A DNA stretch of 64,000 nt from Micromonospora kangleipakensis. GTDB lineage: Bacteria; Actinomycetota; Actinomycetes; Mycobacteriales; Micromonosporaceae. The position numbers and the translations under genes were made by a program. Positions 34,649 through 43,906 of this stretch are shown here, in pieces; within the stretch, counting starts at the first letter, position 1; each line of letters starts with the position of its first letter. The stretch is from assembly GCF_004217615.1 (NCBI RefSeq), contig NZ_SHLD01000001.1:3534001-3598000 (forward strand), written 5' to 3'. The notes under the pieces were generated by a model that saw only the letters and a list, made by a program, of their open reading frames with translations, was not told the origin of the DNA and made no database searches.

Positions 34649-36622
34649 ATGCGTCTGAACACAGCATCGACGTCGGCCGACGGAGGGCGGTCCGCGGCGG
34701 TACACACGCCGATCACAGTCGGATCCAGAGCCCTGCCCAACCGGGTGGCGTTCGCCTCGGTCACCACGGGCCTCAACGGACCGACGGCCCTGAGCGACGC
34801 ACAGCGCGAATTCCTGGTGCGCCGCGCCCGCGGCGGTGCCGCGCTGATCGTCACCGACGGCTTGGCGGTCCACCCCTCGTCCCGGCCCTTCCGGGCCGTG
34901 CCGAGGATCGAGGACGACGCTCATGTCGACGGCTACGAGCGGCTGTGCGCCGACATCCACGCCGCAGGCTCCGTCGTTGTGGGTCAGCTCTGGCACGTCG
35001 GAGCCTCCAGCCTCTACACGCCCGAAGGCATCGCCTGGGCGCCCTCCGCGACGCCCGACCCCCTGTCGGGCACCGTGCCGCACGCCATGACCGTCGCCGA
35101 GGTCGAGGAGGTGATCGACGGTTACGTCGACGCTGCGCGACGCCTGCAGAGCGTCGGCTTCGACGGCGTCGAGGTGCACGCCGCCCACGGCTACCTCCCG
35201 GCGCAGTTCCTCTCCTCGATCTCGAACCACCGCACCGACGCCTACGGAGGCGACCTGCGGGGGAGGGCCGCGTTCCTGACAGCGGTGCTGCAAGGCATCA
35301 GGGCGACCTGCGGCCCCGACTTCATCCTCGGCATCAAGCTGACGGCTCATGAGTACGCGCCGGGAGGGATCGAGCTGCCCGAGGCGCAAGAGGTGGCGGC
35401 ACACGTGTGTGAGGTCGCCGATCCCGACTACATCGCGGTGTCCCAGTCGCGCTACGGCCCCAGTCTCGAGAGGCACTCGCCGGACATGAGCTGGGCGGAC
35501 ACGCCGTTCGAGCACCTCACTCGCGGCATCCGCAGCGTGGTCCCACCCGAGGTGGCGATCATGGCGTTGGCCAAGATCCCTGACCTCGCGGTCGGTGACC
35601 GGCTGATCGACGAGGGGACGGCAGACCTCATCGGCCTCGCGCGACCTCTGCTCGCAGACGCTGACCTGGTCCGGCGGGACGCAGTGGGGGCCACCGTGCG
35701 GCCCTGTACCTTCTGCAACGCCTGTTGGGCTGCTCTGCACGAGCAGCGAGGCGTCGAGTGCTTCTACGACCCCCGGACGGGACACGAGCTGGAGATCGCC
35801 GACCTCGAACCCGAGGTCAGGTCGGCGCCCGACCTCGTCGTCGTCCTGGGTGGGGGACCGGCCGGTCTCGAGGCCGCCCGGGTGGCAGCCACCCTCGGTC
35901 ATCGGGTGGAGCTGCACGAGGAGGCCGGTTATCTCGGCGGCCGGTTGGCGCTGGAGGCCCGCATCCCTGGTCGTGCCGATCAGCGCCGGGCGGTGGACTG
36001 GTGGCAGAACGAGCTCGCCGACCTCGGGGTCGACATCCGCCTCGGCTCCGAGCCCCACCCGGCGACCCTGTCCGCAGCCGCCCTCGTCGTCGACGCCCGA
36101 TCCCGGCTGCCCGCTCCACCGGTCATCTTGGGTGTGGACGTCGTGCCGGTCGAGGACGTGCTGGCAGGTGGACTGTCGCTCGACGAGCACGTTTACCTCC
36201 TGGACTCCGTCGACGACGAGCCCGTGTACGCCCTCGCGGAGTGGCTCGCCCAGCGCGGCCACCGCGTGGTCCTGGTGACACCTCGCCCGACGCCGGCCCG
36301 CCGCGTCGCCATGGTGAGTGCCTTCGGCATCTCGCGTCGTCTCGATCTCGCCGGTGTCGTCGTCGCCACCCAGACAGCGGTCACCGGAACGGCCCACGGA
36401 CAGCTGGTGGGGGTGCGCGCGATCTCCGGGTGCGCGGTGGAGCTGGGTCCGGAGGGCACGGTAGTCTCCGCCGGGTCTTACCGGGGTCGCGACCCGCTCG
36501 AGGTGCCTGGGGTGCGGATCGTTCAGGTCGGCGACGCCTACGTCCCCAGGACCCTGGCGGAGAACGTGCGAGAAGCCCACAGAGTTGTTCGACAGGCGCT
36601 GGAGCAGCGAGAGAAGAAGTGA
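34649..36622 (+). CDS. Old Yellow Enzyme/2,4-dienoyl-CoA reductase-like oxidoreductase
   Basis: This 657-residue enzyme has an N-terminal FMN TIM barrel: FDGVEVHAAHGYLPAQFLSS, HRTDAYGGDLRGR and DLIGLARPLLADADLVRR. A Cys cluster for a 4Fe-4S centre (RPCTFCNACWAAL ... VECFYDP) follows. The C-terminal NAD(P)/FAD domain has VVLGGGPAGLEAARVAATLG. The architecture matches FadH and trimethylamine dehydrogenase relatives that reduce enoyl or dienone bonds. The spacing C-x2-C-x2-C is slightly compact. AAGGAA precedes the ATG. The next gene starts inside its TGA. Confidence 0.88.
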   Translation: MRLNTASTSADGGRSAAVHTPITVGSRALPNRVAFASVTTGLNGPTALSDAQREFLVRRARGGAALIVTDGLAVHPSSRPFRAVPRIEDDAHVDGYERLCADIHAAGSVVVGQLWHVGASSLYTPEGIAWAPSATPDPLSGTVPHAMTVAEVEEVIDGYVDAARRLQSVGFDGVEVHAAHGYLPAQFLSSISNHRTDAYGGDLRGRAAFLTAVLQGIRATCGPDFILGIKLTAHEYAPGGIELPEAQEVAAHVCEVADPDYIAVSQSRYGPSLERHSPDMSWADTPFEHLTRGIRSVVPPEVAIMALAKIPDLAVGDRLIDEGTADLIGLARPLLADADLVRRDAVGATVRPCTFCNACWAALHEQRGVECFYDPRTGHELEIADLEPEVRSAPDLVVVLGGGPAGLEAARVAATLGHRVELHEEAGYLGGRLALEARIPGRADQRRAVDWWQNELADLGVDIRLGSEPHPATLSAAALVVDARSRLPAPPVILGVDVVPVEDVLAGGLSLDEHVYLLDSVDDEPVYALAEWLAQRGHRVVLVTPRPTPARRVAMVSAFGISRRLDLAGVVVATQTAVTGTAHGQLVGVRAISGCAVELGPEGTVVSAGSYRGRDPLEVPGVRIVQVGDAYVPRTLAENVREAHRVVRQALEQREKK

Positions 36623-37397
36623 TGGGACGCAATGAGCTAGATTGGCCGAGGCTCTCCGGGAAGGTCGCCCTGGTGACCGGGTCGGGGCAGAACATCGGCA
36701 GGTCCATAGCCATGGCATGGCCGCTCACGGTGCAGCTGTAGGGATCAACGGTTCCCGTGACCAGGGTGCGGTGGACGCCGTCGTCGAGGAGATCCGCGCG
36801 GCCGGTGGGACAGCGTTCGGCGTCATGGCGGACGTGTCCGACCCCGACGCGGTGGCGCGGATGGTCGACGCCGTGCACGACGAGCTCGGTCCGATCGACA
36901 TCGCGGTGAGCAACGTGGGCGTCCGCAAGGCGGCACCGTTGGAGGAGCTCACCGTGCAGGACTGGCGCTCGACCATGGCCAGCAACTTGGATGCGGTCTT
37001 CTTCCTGGCCCGGCTCGTCCTGCCGGGCTTGCGAGAACGTGGCTGGGGCCCCATCATCAACATCTCCGGGTACGACCGCTGGACCGGACACATCCACCAC
37101 CGGGCCGCCAACATCACCGCCAAAGCAGGAATGCACGGTCTGACCAAGGCCATCGCTCGCGAGTTCTCCGCTAACGGCATCACCGCCAACACCGTGGCCC
37201 CCAGAGCGATCAGGACCGTGCGGGACGAGAAGCACTACGCGCACGTCGACGTGGATGCCATCCTGCAGCGGCTGGCGACGGCGGATTTCGGAGAACCAGA
37301 GGACATCGCCGAAATGTGCGTCTACCTCGCCGGCGACGGCGCGAAGTTCGTGACAGGGCAGGTGCTCTACCTCAATGCAGGCGAGTACATGTTCTGA
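36622..37397 (+). pseudogene. SDR with Asn at the catalytic Tyr position, frameshifted
   Basis: Residues MGRNELDWPRLSGKVALVTG, GQNIGRSIAM are in one frame. After about 36716 the protein continues in another (AAHGAAVGINGSRD ... SNVGVRKAAPLEEL ... INISGYDRWTGHI ... YLNAGEYMF). One base appears to be missing. It is a paralogue of the intact SDR at 46903, with both sharing GVRKA, DWRST, GYDxWTGHI and a terminal GE(Y/F)MF. Like that gene, it reads AANITAKAGMHG where a classical SDR has YxxxK. Confidence 0.82.
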
Positions 37398-37432
37398 GGC
37401 CCGGGCGAGCCAGCGCACCGCCTCAGACTTCG

Positions 37433-37657
37433 TCAGGCCCGGACGAGCTGGAGCCGCTGCTCGGTGGACGTGATGAGCGTGCCGAGGACGTCGCCGAACG
37501 GATAGCTGAAGTCCATCAGCCATTGGTACGCAGCGTCCCGCAGGCCGGCCACCACCAGTCGAGCCTCTGTGTCGACGTCGACCTCGGGCCGGATCGAGCC
37601 TTCGGCCTGTGCGTGACGCAGCGCATCGCTCACCGTGCTGTGCAGCTGGTCGTGCGC
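37433..37657 (-). pseudogene. TetR-family regulator, C-terminal fragment
   Basis: About 70 codons read STVSDALRHAQAEGSIRPEV, DTEARLVVAGLRDAAYQWLM and TLITSTEQRLQLVRA, a typical TetR ligand-domain end. No HTH is present. The fragment is fused to the 3' end of the helicase remnant, so a deletion removed the TetR 5' part and the helicase 3' part together. Confidence 0.65.
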
Positions 37658-40084
37658 CCGGCGTCCGGCCGCTCGCCGGCGGCCACCCCCGCCAGCAGGT
37701 CCAGCCGGTCCGGGTCGTCGAGGTGCAGCATCCGCCCGATTGCCCGCCCCAGCTCCCGATCGTCCGGCCCCGGGTGCTGACGTCTCCAGCCCGGCGAGCC
37801 GCCGCAGCCCGGTCCACCCGCCGACGCTGGCCGACCGGTAGATGTCCTCGATCTCCACGCCGGTCTCGCGCAGGAACTCGCCCAGGCTCACGTCGCCGAG
37901 CTGCCGCAGCTCGGCGACCAACCCGCGCTTCGACGTGGGCAGCGCCGAGCGCAGGTTGGCCAGCACGATGTCCTTCGCCACCCGGTCCAGCTGGATGTGG
38001 CAGCCGCTGGGCAGGCTCGGGAAGTCATCCGCTACGGCATCGATGATGGCCCGCCGACTCACCCCGGTCAGGGCTCGCCAGCGCAGGTCGAAGCGGAAGT
38101 TGGCGTGCTGCCCGCCGATGAAGTCGAGCACGGTCAGGCAGGGCTTGTCGTCGTCCAGGCGCAGCCCGCGGCCGAGCTGCTGCAGGAAGATCGTGGCGCT
38201 CTCGGTGGGGCGGAGCATCAGGATCGTGTCGACCATCGGCAGGTCGACACCCTCGTTGAACAGGTCGACGGTGAAGAGCACCGTCAGCTCGCCTGTGCGA
38301 AATGCCGTGAGCAGCGCTTGGCGCCCGCCGGCGTCGACCCGCGAGGTCACGGCCGCCGACGGTACGCCGTGCTTGGTGAACCAGTCCGCCATGAACTCGG
38401 CATGCCCGATGCTCACGCAGAACCCCAGCGCCCGCATCCGTCCGACGTCGACGGTGTCGCGGACCGCCCGCAGCACCATCCGCGCCAGGGCGTGGTTGCC
38501 GGTGTGGACGCCGTCCAGCTCCGCCGCCTCGTACCCCTGCCCGCGCTTCCACCGCAGCTGCGACAGGTCCGTATCGTCGTACAGCCCGAAGTACTGGAAC
38601 GGCGCCAGTAACTGCCGCTCCAACGCGTCCCACAGGTGCAACTCCACGGCGGCGCGGCCGTCGAACCACCGCCGCACGTCGCCGCCGTCGCTGCGGTCGG
38701 GGGTCGCGGTCAGCCCCAGGAGTACGCGTGGTCGCAGCCGTTCCAACAACCGGGCGTACGTCGGCGCCTCGGCGTGGTGGAACTCGTCGACGATCACCAT
38801 GTCGTACGCCTCGGGGTTGATCTCCCGCCGGTGCAGCGACTGGATGGAGGCGAAGACGTGCCGCCAGTGCTGCGGCTCCCTGCCTCCGACGAGCGTCTCG
38901 CCAAAGCTGCCGTCCCCCATCACCTGCCGGAACGTCGCCAGGCTCTGCCGCAGGATCTGCTCTTGATGGGCGACGAAGAGCAGCGAGTCGACCTGTCCTC
39001 GGCGGCTCAGCCGGCGGTAGTCCAGCGCGGCCACGATCGTCTTGCCGGTGCCGGTCGCCATCACCACGAGGTTGCGCCAGCGGCCGTGCACCTCACGCTC
39101 GGCGTCCAGGTCGGCCAGGATCACCGCCTGACGGGTACGGACGCACGTCCAGGTTGGCGATCTCGGTGGGCGCCTCGTCGGGGCGCTCCCCGCGCAGCGC
39201 GATCCGGAGCCGATCCGCGTCCGTCTTGGCGTCGTATTCCTCGAACGCCGGGTCGTGCCAGTAGTCCTCGAACGTGGCGGTGAACGTGTCGATGACGTGC
39301 GGCTGCTCCAGGTTGGAGACTCGCACGTTCCACTCCACGCCGTCGATCAGCGCGGCCTTCGACAGGTTCGACGAGCCGACGTACGCGGTGGTGGTGCCGT
39401 TGCGGCGGCGGAACAGCCAGGCCTTGGCGTGCAGCCGGGTGGTCCGGGTCTCGTAGGAAATCTTGATGTGGGCGCCCAGTTCGGCGAGCCGGTCGAGGGC
39501 CCGCTGGTCGGTCGCGCCCAGGTACGTCGTGGTGATGACCCGCAGCCGGCCGCCGCGGGCGATCAGGTCGCGGATGGCCGGCTCGACGATGCCCAGGCCG
39601 TGCCACTTGATGAACGCGCAGAGTAGGTCCACCTGGTCGGCGGAGGCCATCTCGTGGGTGACCTCGTGACCGATGCGCGGCTGGTGACGGCCGTTGACGA
39701 GCAGCGCGCCGGTGGAGAGCGGGGTGGTGGGCGTGCCGGGAAGACGGGCTGCGCGGGTGGAGTCGGCGGGGCGGCGATGGCGTGCAGGAGGTACTTGGCG
39801 TCGGCCACCTGGTCCTGGGCGGTGGCCGCTTGTGGGCTGAAGGCGGCAATAATCTCGGCGATGCGGTTGGCCAGGTCGACCTGGCGGGCGAGCTTGTCGT
39901 CGCCGCCGGGGACCGCGTGCAGGGCCCGGCGGGCCAGGGCGGCGATGTGCCGGGCGAGCGCGTCGGGGGCGTCAGCGGGGTCGAGCTTGTCGCGTTGGAC
40001 CAGGCCGGAATCGACCTGGTGAAGCTGATCGGCGAGTTCGCCGGTGATCAGATGCTCATAGATGCCCTGGGCCAGACCGCTCAC
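37658..40084 (-). pseudogene. PLD-like plus DEAD/DEAH helicase (DUF3427-type), multiply frameshifted
   Basis: Segments in order are: LAQGIYEHLITGELADQLHQ (start at 40084); a frameshift near 39730; a phospholipase-D domain with HAKAWLFRR and VGSSNLSKAAL; a frameshift near 39130; then a superfamily 2 helicase with VVMATGTGKTIVAALDYRRL, MVIVDEFHHAEAPTY, LLGLTATPDRSDGGD and QQLGRGLRLDDDKPCLTVLD. Another shift near 37767 leads to RELGRAIGRMLHLDDPDRLD, which is cut off about 37660. Intact relatives exceed 900 residues and are found among defence-type genes. This copy is broken at four or more places. Confidence 0.8.
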
Positions 40085-40204
40085 CGGGCAGAGCTAACCA
40101 GGTTCCATCGCCCGCCGCTGGCCCGTCTCATGGCAGGACGATCCCCCTGCCGGCCGCCCACGACGGGCGAGCAATTGACCGGCGCTGTGGCGCCACCTGC
40201 CAAC

Positions 40205-41458
40205 TCACCCACCGTGAGGCGAGTCCGCCGGCTCCGTAGGGCGGCGCTGTCCCGGACATACCCCTGCCTCTTCTGCTGCCGGCATATCGTCGGTTGTCAG
40301 CTCCGCGCGCACCATCGGCCCGTGTTCGTCGAGCAGCGGGGCACGGTGCTTCGGCCGCGCGGGGGTCCGGGAAAACTTCAGTGGCTGGCCGGCCACCGCG
40401 AAGGTCCGTCCGGTGCCCGGATGGTCGAGCTCGACGAGCATCTCCCGGGCGGTCACATGGGGATCGGCCGCGATCTCGGCCGCGTCCCGCACCGCGCCGA
40501 CGGGGACGTGGCCGCCCAGCCGGTCCAGGATTTCCGCCTTGGACCGCCGTCGGCTCCACGCGGCCAGCGCGTCGAAGATCTCGTCTCGACGGGCGACCCT
40601 CTGCTGGTTTGTCGCCAGAGCTGGATCGTTGGCGAGATCGGGGCGGTCGATGAGCTCGCAGAGCTTGCGCCACCGCGCGTCGCTGGGCGCCGCGACGGCG
40701 ACCCAGCCGTCAGCGGCTGGGAGGATGTCGAATGGACTCAGCAGCGGGTGCCGGTTGCCTTCGGGACGCGGCACCGCGGCCGTGTAGGAGTGTTGGTAGA
40801 CGATGCGCTCGCAGAGGGCGAGCACGGCGTCGTACATCGCGATGTCCACGAACTGCCCTCGGCCGCTGCGTTGGGCCTCGTACAGCGCGGCGCTGATGCC
40901 GAGCGCGAGCATCGTGCCGGGATAGATGTCCCCGATCCCGGGTCCCACTTTGATCGGGGTGCCGTCCTCGGTACCGGTGATGCTCATGATCCCGGCCATC
41001 GCTTGGACGACGAGGTCGAAGGCCGGCCAGGCGAGATACGGGCTCTCGCCGGACCGCGTGTCGCCGAAACCGCGTACGGCCGCGTAGACGAGCCGCGGGT
41101 TCGTCGCGCTGAGCGACTCGTAGGACAGGCCGAGCCGTTCCATGACGCCGTTGGTGAAGTTCTCGACCAGCACGTCAGCGTCGGCGGCGAGGGCACGCAG
41201 TGCGGCGGCGCCCTCCGCCGTCTTGAGGTCGAGCACGACGCTGCGCTTGCCGCGGTTGACGCTTTGGAAGTATCCGCCGTAGGCGGCCGGGTCGCTACCT
41301 GGCGGGACGGGCCCGGCAGTCCTGGCCATGTCTCCCCGGGGCGGCTCGACCTTGAGTACGTCCGCACCCAGGTCGGCGAGGAGCATGGTGGTGTACGGGC
41401 CGGCGAGGGCGTGGGTGAGGTCGACGACCCGTACGCCGGTGAGGGGTCCCCCGGTCAT
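40205..41458 (-). CDS. Class III (CaiB/BaiF) CoA transferase
   Basis: This 417-residue family III CoA transferase moves CoA between carboxylic acids. Landmarks are VRVVDLTHALAGPYTTMLLA, LGADVLKVEPPRGD, SVNRGKRSVVLDLKTAEG and VLVENFTNGVMERLGLSYES. The catalytic Asp is presumably the one in GIGDIYPGTMLALG. It is the last gene of the leftward operon 44901 to 40205. Its ATG overlaps the stop of a 35-codon frame as ATGA. Likely role: activating a C5 dicarboxylate from succinyl-CoA or recycling CoA (inference). Confidence 0.9.
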   Translation of the reverse strand: MTGGPLTGVRVVDLTHALAGPYTTMLLADLGADVLKVEPPRGDMARTAGPVPPGSDPAAYGGYFQSVNRGKRSVVLDLKTAEGAAALRALAADADVLVENFTNGVMERLGLSYESLSATNPRLVYAAVRGFGDTRSGESPYLAWPAFDLVVQAMAGIMSITGTEDGTPIKVGPGIGDIYPGTMLALGISAALYEAQRSGRGQFVDIAMYDAVLALCERIVYQHSYTAAVPRPEGNRHPLLSPFDILPAADGWVAVAAPSDARWRKLCELIDRPDLANDPALATNQQRVARRDEIFDALAAWSRRRSKAEILDRLGGHVPVGAVRDAAEIAADPHVTAREMLVELDHPGTGRTFAVAGQPLKFSRTPARPKHRAPLLDEHGPMVRAELTTDDMPAAEEAGVCPGQRRPTEPADSPHGG

Positions 41459-41562
41459 CGCACCGGCACCCGCGTCAGGATCGGCTGGACGTGCGGGCTC
41501 ATGACCCCGGCGCGGACGTTGGTGGCACGGTGCTGTCGGGGGTCAAGCGGGACGGGAGTCAT
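41455..41562 (-). CDS. Small ORF, 35 residues, coupled to the CoA transferase
   Basis: ATG at 41562 follows an AAAGGAACGAGG Shine-Dalgarno. The product begins MTPVPLDPRQHRATNVRAGV and ends ILTRVPVR. Its TGA overlaps the CoA transferase ATG as ATGA, and it begins 28 bases after the acyl-CoA dehydrogenase stop. It is hydrophilic with no signal peptide or membrane segment, and I know no homologue. It may be a real microprotein, or a translated leader that feeds ribosomes into the CoA transferase. Confidence 0.5.
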   Translation of the reverse strand: MTPVPLDPRQHRATNVRAGVMSPHVQPILTRVPVR

Positions 41563-41590
41563 CCTCGTTCCTTTCTCGCGGGTATCGGCG

Positions 41591-42742
41591 TCACTCTTCG
41601 CGCAGCAGATGCTGGGCGATGATGGTGCGCTGGATCTCGGAGGTGCCTTCGAAGATCTGGGTGAGACGGCCGTCGCGCCAGTGCCGCTCGACGGCGTACT
41701 CGGTGGTGTAGCCGTTGCCGCCCAGCACCTGCATGGCCGAGCTCGCGACCTGCTCGGCGGCTTCACTGGCGAAGAGCTTCGCCATCGAGCACTCGTGCCG
41801 GCAGTCCAGCCCGGCGTCGAACCGAGCGGCGGCGTCGAGGTAGAGAGCACGTGCGGCGGCGACCTGGGTGGCCATGTCGGCCAAGCGGAACTTGATGCCC
41901 TGGAACGAGGAGATGGGCTTGCCGAATTGGACCCGTTGCCGGGCATAGGCCGTGGCGTCCTCCAGCGCACCGCGCGCCGCACCCACGGCCCGTGCTGCCG
42001 TGTGTAGCCGGGCCCAGTTGATCAGATTCCCGAAGAGTGCGAAGCCTTGGCCTGTGGTCCCATCCGGCGCGAGTTGCACGTTGCTCGCGGGCACCTCGAG
42101 GTCGGTGATCGTCAGCTGCCACGAGGTGATCCCGTGGTAGCCGATCTTGGGGATCGGGGTGCCGGTGATGCCTTCGGGGAACTCGCCGCGCTCTTTCTCC
42201 ACGAGGAACACGTCGAGGCCGTCCCGGCGGCCGGGCGCGGTTCGGGCCAGAATGAGGATGGCGTCGGCGGCTTCCGCCCAGCCGCACCAGCGCTTGACAC
42301 CGTTGAGGATGTAGACGTCCCCGCGACGTTCGGCGTGGCAGGACACCGCGGCGATGTCCGATCCGGCCTCGGGCTCGCTGAACGCTCCGGCCGAGATGAA
42401 TTTTCCGGCGGCTTGGCGGCGGAGGATGTCCGCCCGCCGGTCGGGGTCGGCGAGCGCGGCTCCGGTGCCGTTGGCGCGGGCGATGACGCTCGCGGCGCTC
42501 ATCCAGCCCCGCGCGAGCTCCTCGGTAACCAGGCAGTACTCGGTCATGCCGAGGCCCAGCCCACCGTACTGGCGGTCGATCAAGATGCCGAAGTAGCCGA
42601 GCTCGGCCATCCGGTCGATGATCGACCACGGAATGTCCGCGTGCTGAGGGTCCAGCTCGTTCGCGACGGGCAGCAGTTCCGCCGACACGAACTCGCGAGC
42701 CTCGTCCCGGAGTTTCTCCTGGGCTGGGGTCAGCAGTGTCAT
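41591..42742 (-). CDS. Acyl-CoA dehydrogenase
   Basis: This 383-residue flavoenzyme oxidises acyl-CoA to 2-enoyl-CoA. Family motifs are [80 protein letters not shown] and [20 protein letters not shown]. The catalytic Glu is in [14 protein letters not shown]. Within this operon a methylsuccinyl-CoA-type substrate is plausible, which is inference from neighbours. Its ATG overlaps a 15-codon upstream frame. Confidence 0.92.
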   Translation of the reverse strand: MTLLTPAQEKLRDEAREFVSAELLPVANELDPQHADIPWSIIDRMAELGYFGILIDRQYGGLGLGMTEYCLVTEELARGWMSAASVIARANGTGAALADPDRRADILRRQAAGKFISAGAFSEPEAGSDIAAVSCHAERRGDVYILNGVKRWCGWAEAADAILILARTAPGRRDGLDVFLVEKERGEFPEGITGTPIPKIGYHGITSWQLTITDLEVPASNVQLAPDGTTGQGFALFGNLINWARLHTAARAVGAARGALEDATAYARQRVQFGKPISSFQGIKFRLADMATQVAAARALYLDAAARFDAGLDCRHECSMAKLFASEAAEQVASSAMQVLGGNGYTTEYAVERHWRDGRLTQIFEGTSEIQRTIIAQHLLREE

Positions 42743-42786
42743 AGCGCCCTCCCAGGGCCGAGCCGGTGGTCGAAGGTGGCGGTCAT
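42739..42786 (-). CDS. Micro-ORF, 15 residues, leader of the acyl-CoA dehydrogenase
   Basis: An unusually purine-rich ribosome site (GAGGAGGAGAAAGAGAAG) directly precedes an ATG that opens a frame of only 15 codons, [15 protein letters not shown]. Its TGA overlaps the dehydrogenase ATG as ATGA. The dehydrogenase itself lacks such a strong site, so ribosomes probably enter here and re-initiate. The peptide may have no function of its own. Confidence 0.45.
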   Translation of the reverse strand: MTATFDHRLGPGRAL

Positions 42787-42937
42787 CTTCTCTTTCTCCT
42801 CCTCAACCGTCGAGGCGAAATCGGTGGCAGTGTGCCACCTACCGAAAGGCCGGTGAGGAGCACGGTTTGTGGCTGCCGCTCAGCGGGACGAAAGTGGCCG
42901 GCGGAATCACGCAGCGGTTCTCGTCGGCACACCGGAT

Positions 42938-43906
42938 TTATGCGTTCGGGTCGAAGTGCGTCGTCCGCCGCATCCCGAGGACGCGGCCTCGTTCGGCGGT
43001 GACCAGGGCGACCTTGCGGCTGGCCTCGTCGATCATCTCGTCGCCGAGCATGGCGGCGCCGACGCCGCCGCCCGACTCCGACGTGTAGTGTTCGTACGCC
43101 TCGATGATCAGCTCGGCCTTGTCGTAAGCATCCTGGGTGGGCGCGAAGACCGTGTTGGCAATGTCGATCTGGCCGGGGTGGAGCACCCATTTTCCGTCGT
43201 AGCCGTAGGCGGCGGCCCGTTCGGCGGACGCCCGGTACCCCTCGATGTCCTTGATCAGGGCGAACGGTCCGTCGATCGCCTGTAGGCCGTACTTGCGGGC
43301 GGTCATCGCGATGGTCATCAGGACGGTGTCGAAGGGGTCGTACCCGGTGGCGCCCGGCACACCGATCGTCAGGGCGGGCATCTTCATCGCGGCCATGAAG
43401 TCACCCGGGCCGAAGATGAGCGTTTCGGTCCGAGAGGTCGCGGCGGCGATCGCCTCGATCTCGCTGAGCCCCGCAGGGCCCTCGATCTGCGCCTCGATGC
43501 CGATCCCGCCCTCCGGGAGCCCCAGCTCGCGCTCAACCTGGGTCAGCAGCACGTCGAGCCAGTGGATGTGCGCGACTCGCTCGACCTTCGGCAGCATGAT
43601 GCAGTCGAGGTTGGCGCCCGCGCCGCGGACTACCGTGAGGACGTCCTCGTGGGCCCACTTCGTGTCGGCGTCGTTGATCCGTACGACCCGGGTTTTGCCC
43701 GACCAGTCGCCGTGGTTGAGCGCCTGGATGATGTTGGCGCGCGCCGCGGGCTTCGCGATGGGAGCCACGGCGTCCTCGAGGTCGAGGAACACCTGATCTG
43801 CCGGAAGGCCCTGAGCCTTCTTCAGCATCTTCTCGCTGCTTCCCGGGACAGCGAGACAGGAACGACGGGGGAGCGCAGGACGCACGGTGTTCACGGTGTC
43901 GTTCAC
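42938..43906 (-). CDS. HpcH/CitE-family acyl-CoA lyase (malyl/citramalyl-CoA lyase-like)
   Basis: This 322-residue TIM-barrel lyase has CLAVPGSSEKMLKKAQGLPA, QVFLDLEDAVAP (Glu/Asp Mg ligand region), TRVVRINDADTKWA, IMLPKVERVAHI, GIEAQIEGPAGLSEIEAIAA, LIFGPGDFMAAMKMPAL and GKWVLHPGQIDIAN. It starts with GTG overlapping the hydratase stop. Members cleave L-malyl-CoA, beta-methylmalyl-CoA or citramalyl-CoA to acetyl- or propionyl-CoA plus an oxoacid. The adjacent MaoC-type hydratase supports one of the C5 substrates. Confidence 0.9.
   Translation of the reverse strand: MNDTVNTVRPALPRRSCLAVPGSSEKMLKKAQGLPADQVFLDLEDAVAPIAKPAARANIIQALNHGDWSGKTRVVRINDADTKWAHEDVLTVVRGAGANLDCIMLPKVERVAHIHWLDVLLTQVERELGLPEGGIGIEAQIEGPAGLSEIEAIAAATSRTETLIFGPGDFMAAMKMPALTIGVPGATGYDPFDTVLMTIAMTARKYGLQAIDGPFALIKDIEGYRASAERAAAYGYDGKWVLHPGQIDIANTVFAPTQDAYDKAELIIEAYEHYTSESGGGVGAAMLGDEMIDEASRKVALVTAERGRVLGMRRTTHFDPNA

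Noticed and set aside
34643..36718. A 691-codon leftward open frame
   Set aside because: It is antisense to the Old-Yellow-Enzyme-like gene, which has full FMN, Cys-cluster and NAD motifs. The antisense product is low-complexity with no recognisable domain.
39782..42007. A 741-codon rightward open frame
   Set aside because: It is antisense to the helicase remnant, CoA transferase and dehydrogenase. The composition is that of a shadow frame.
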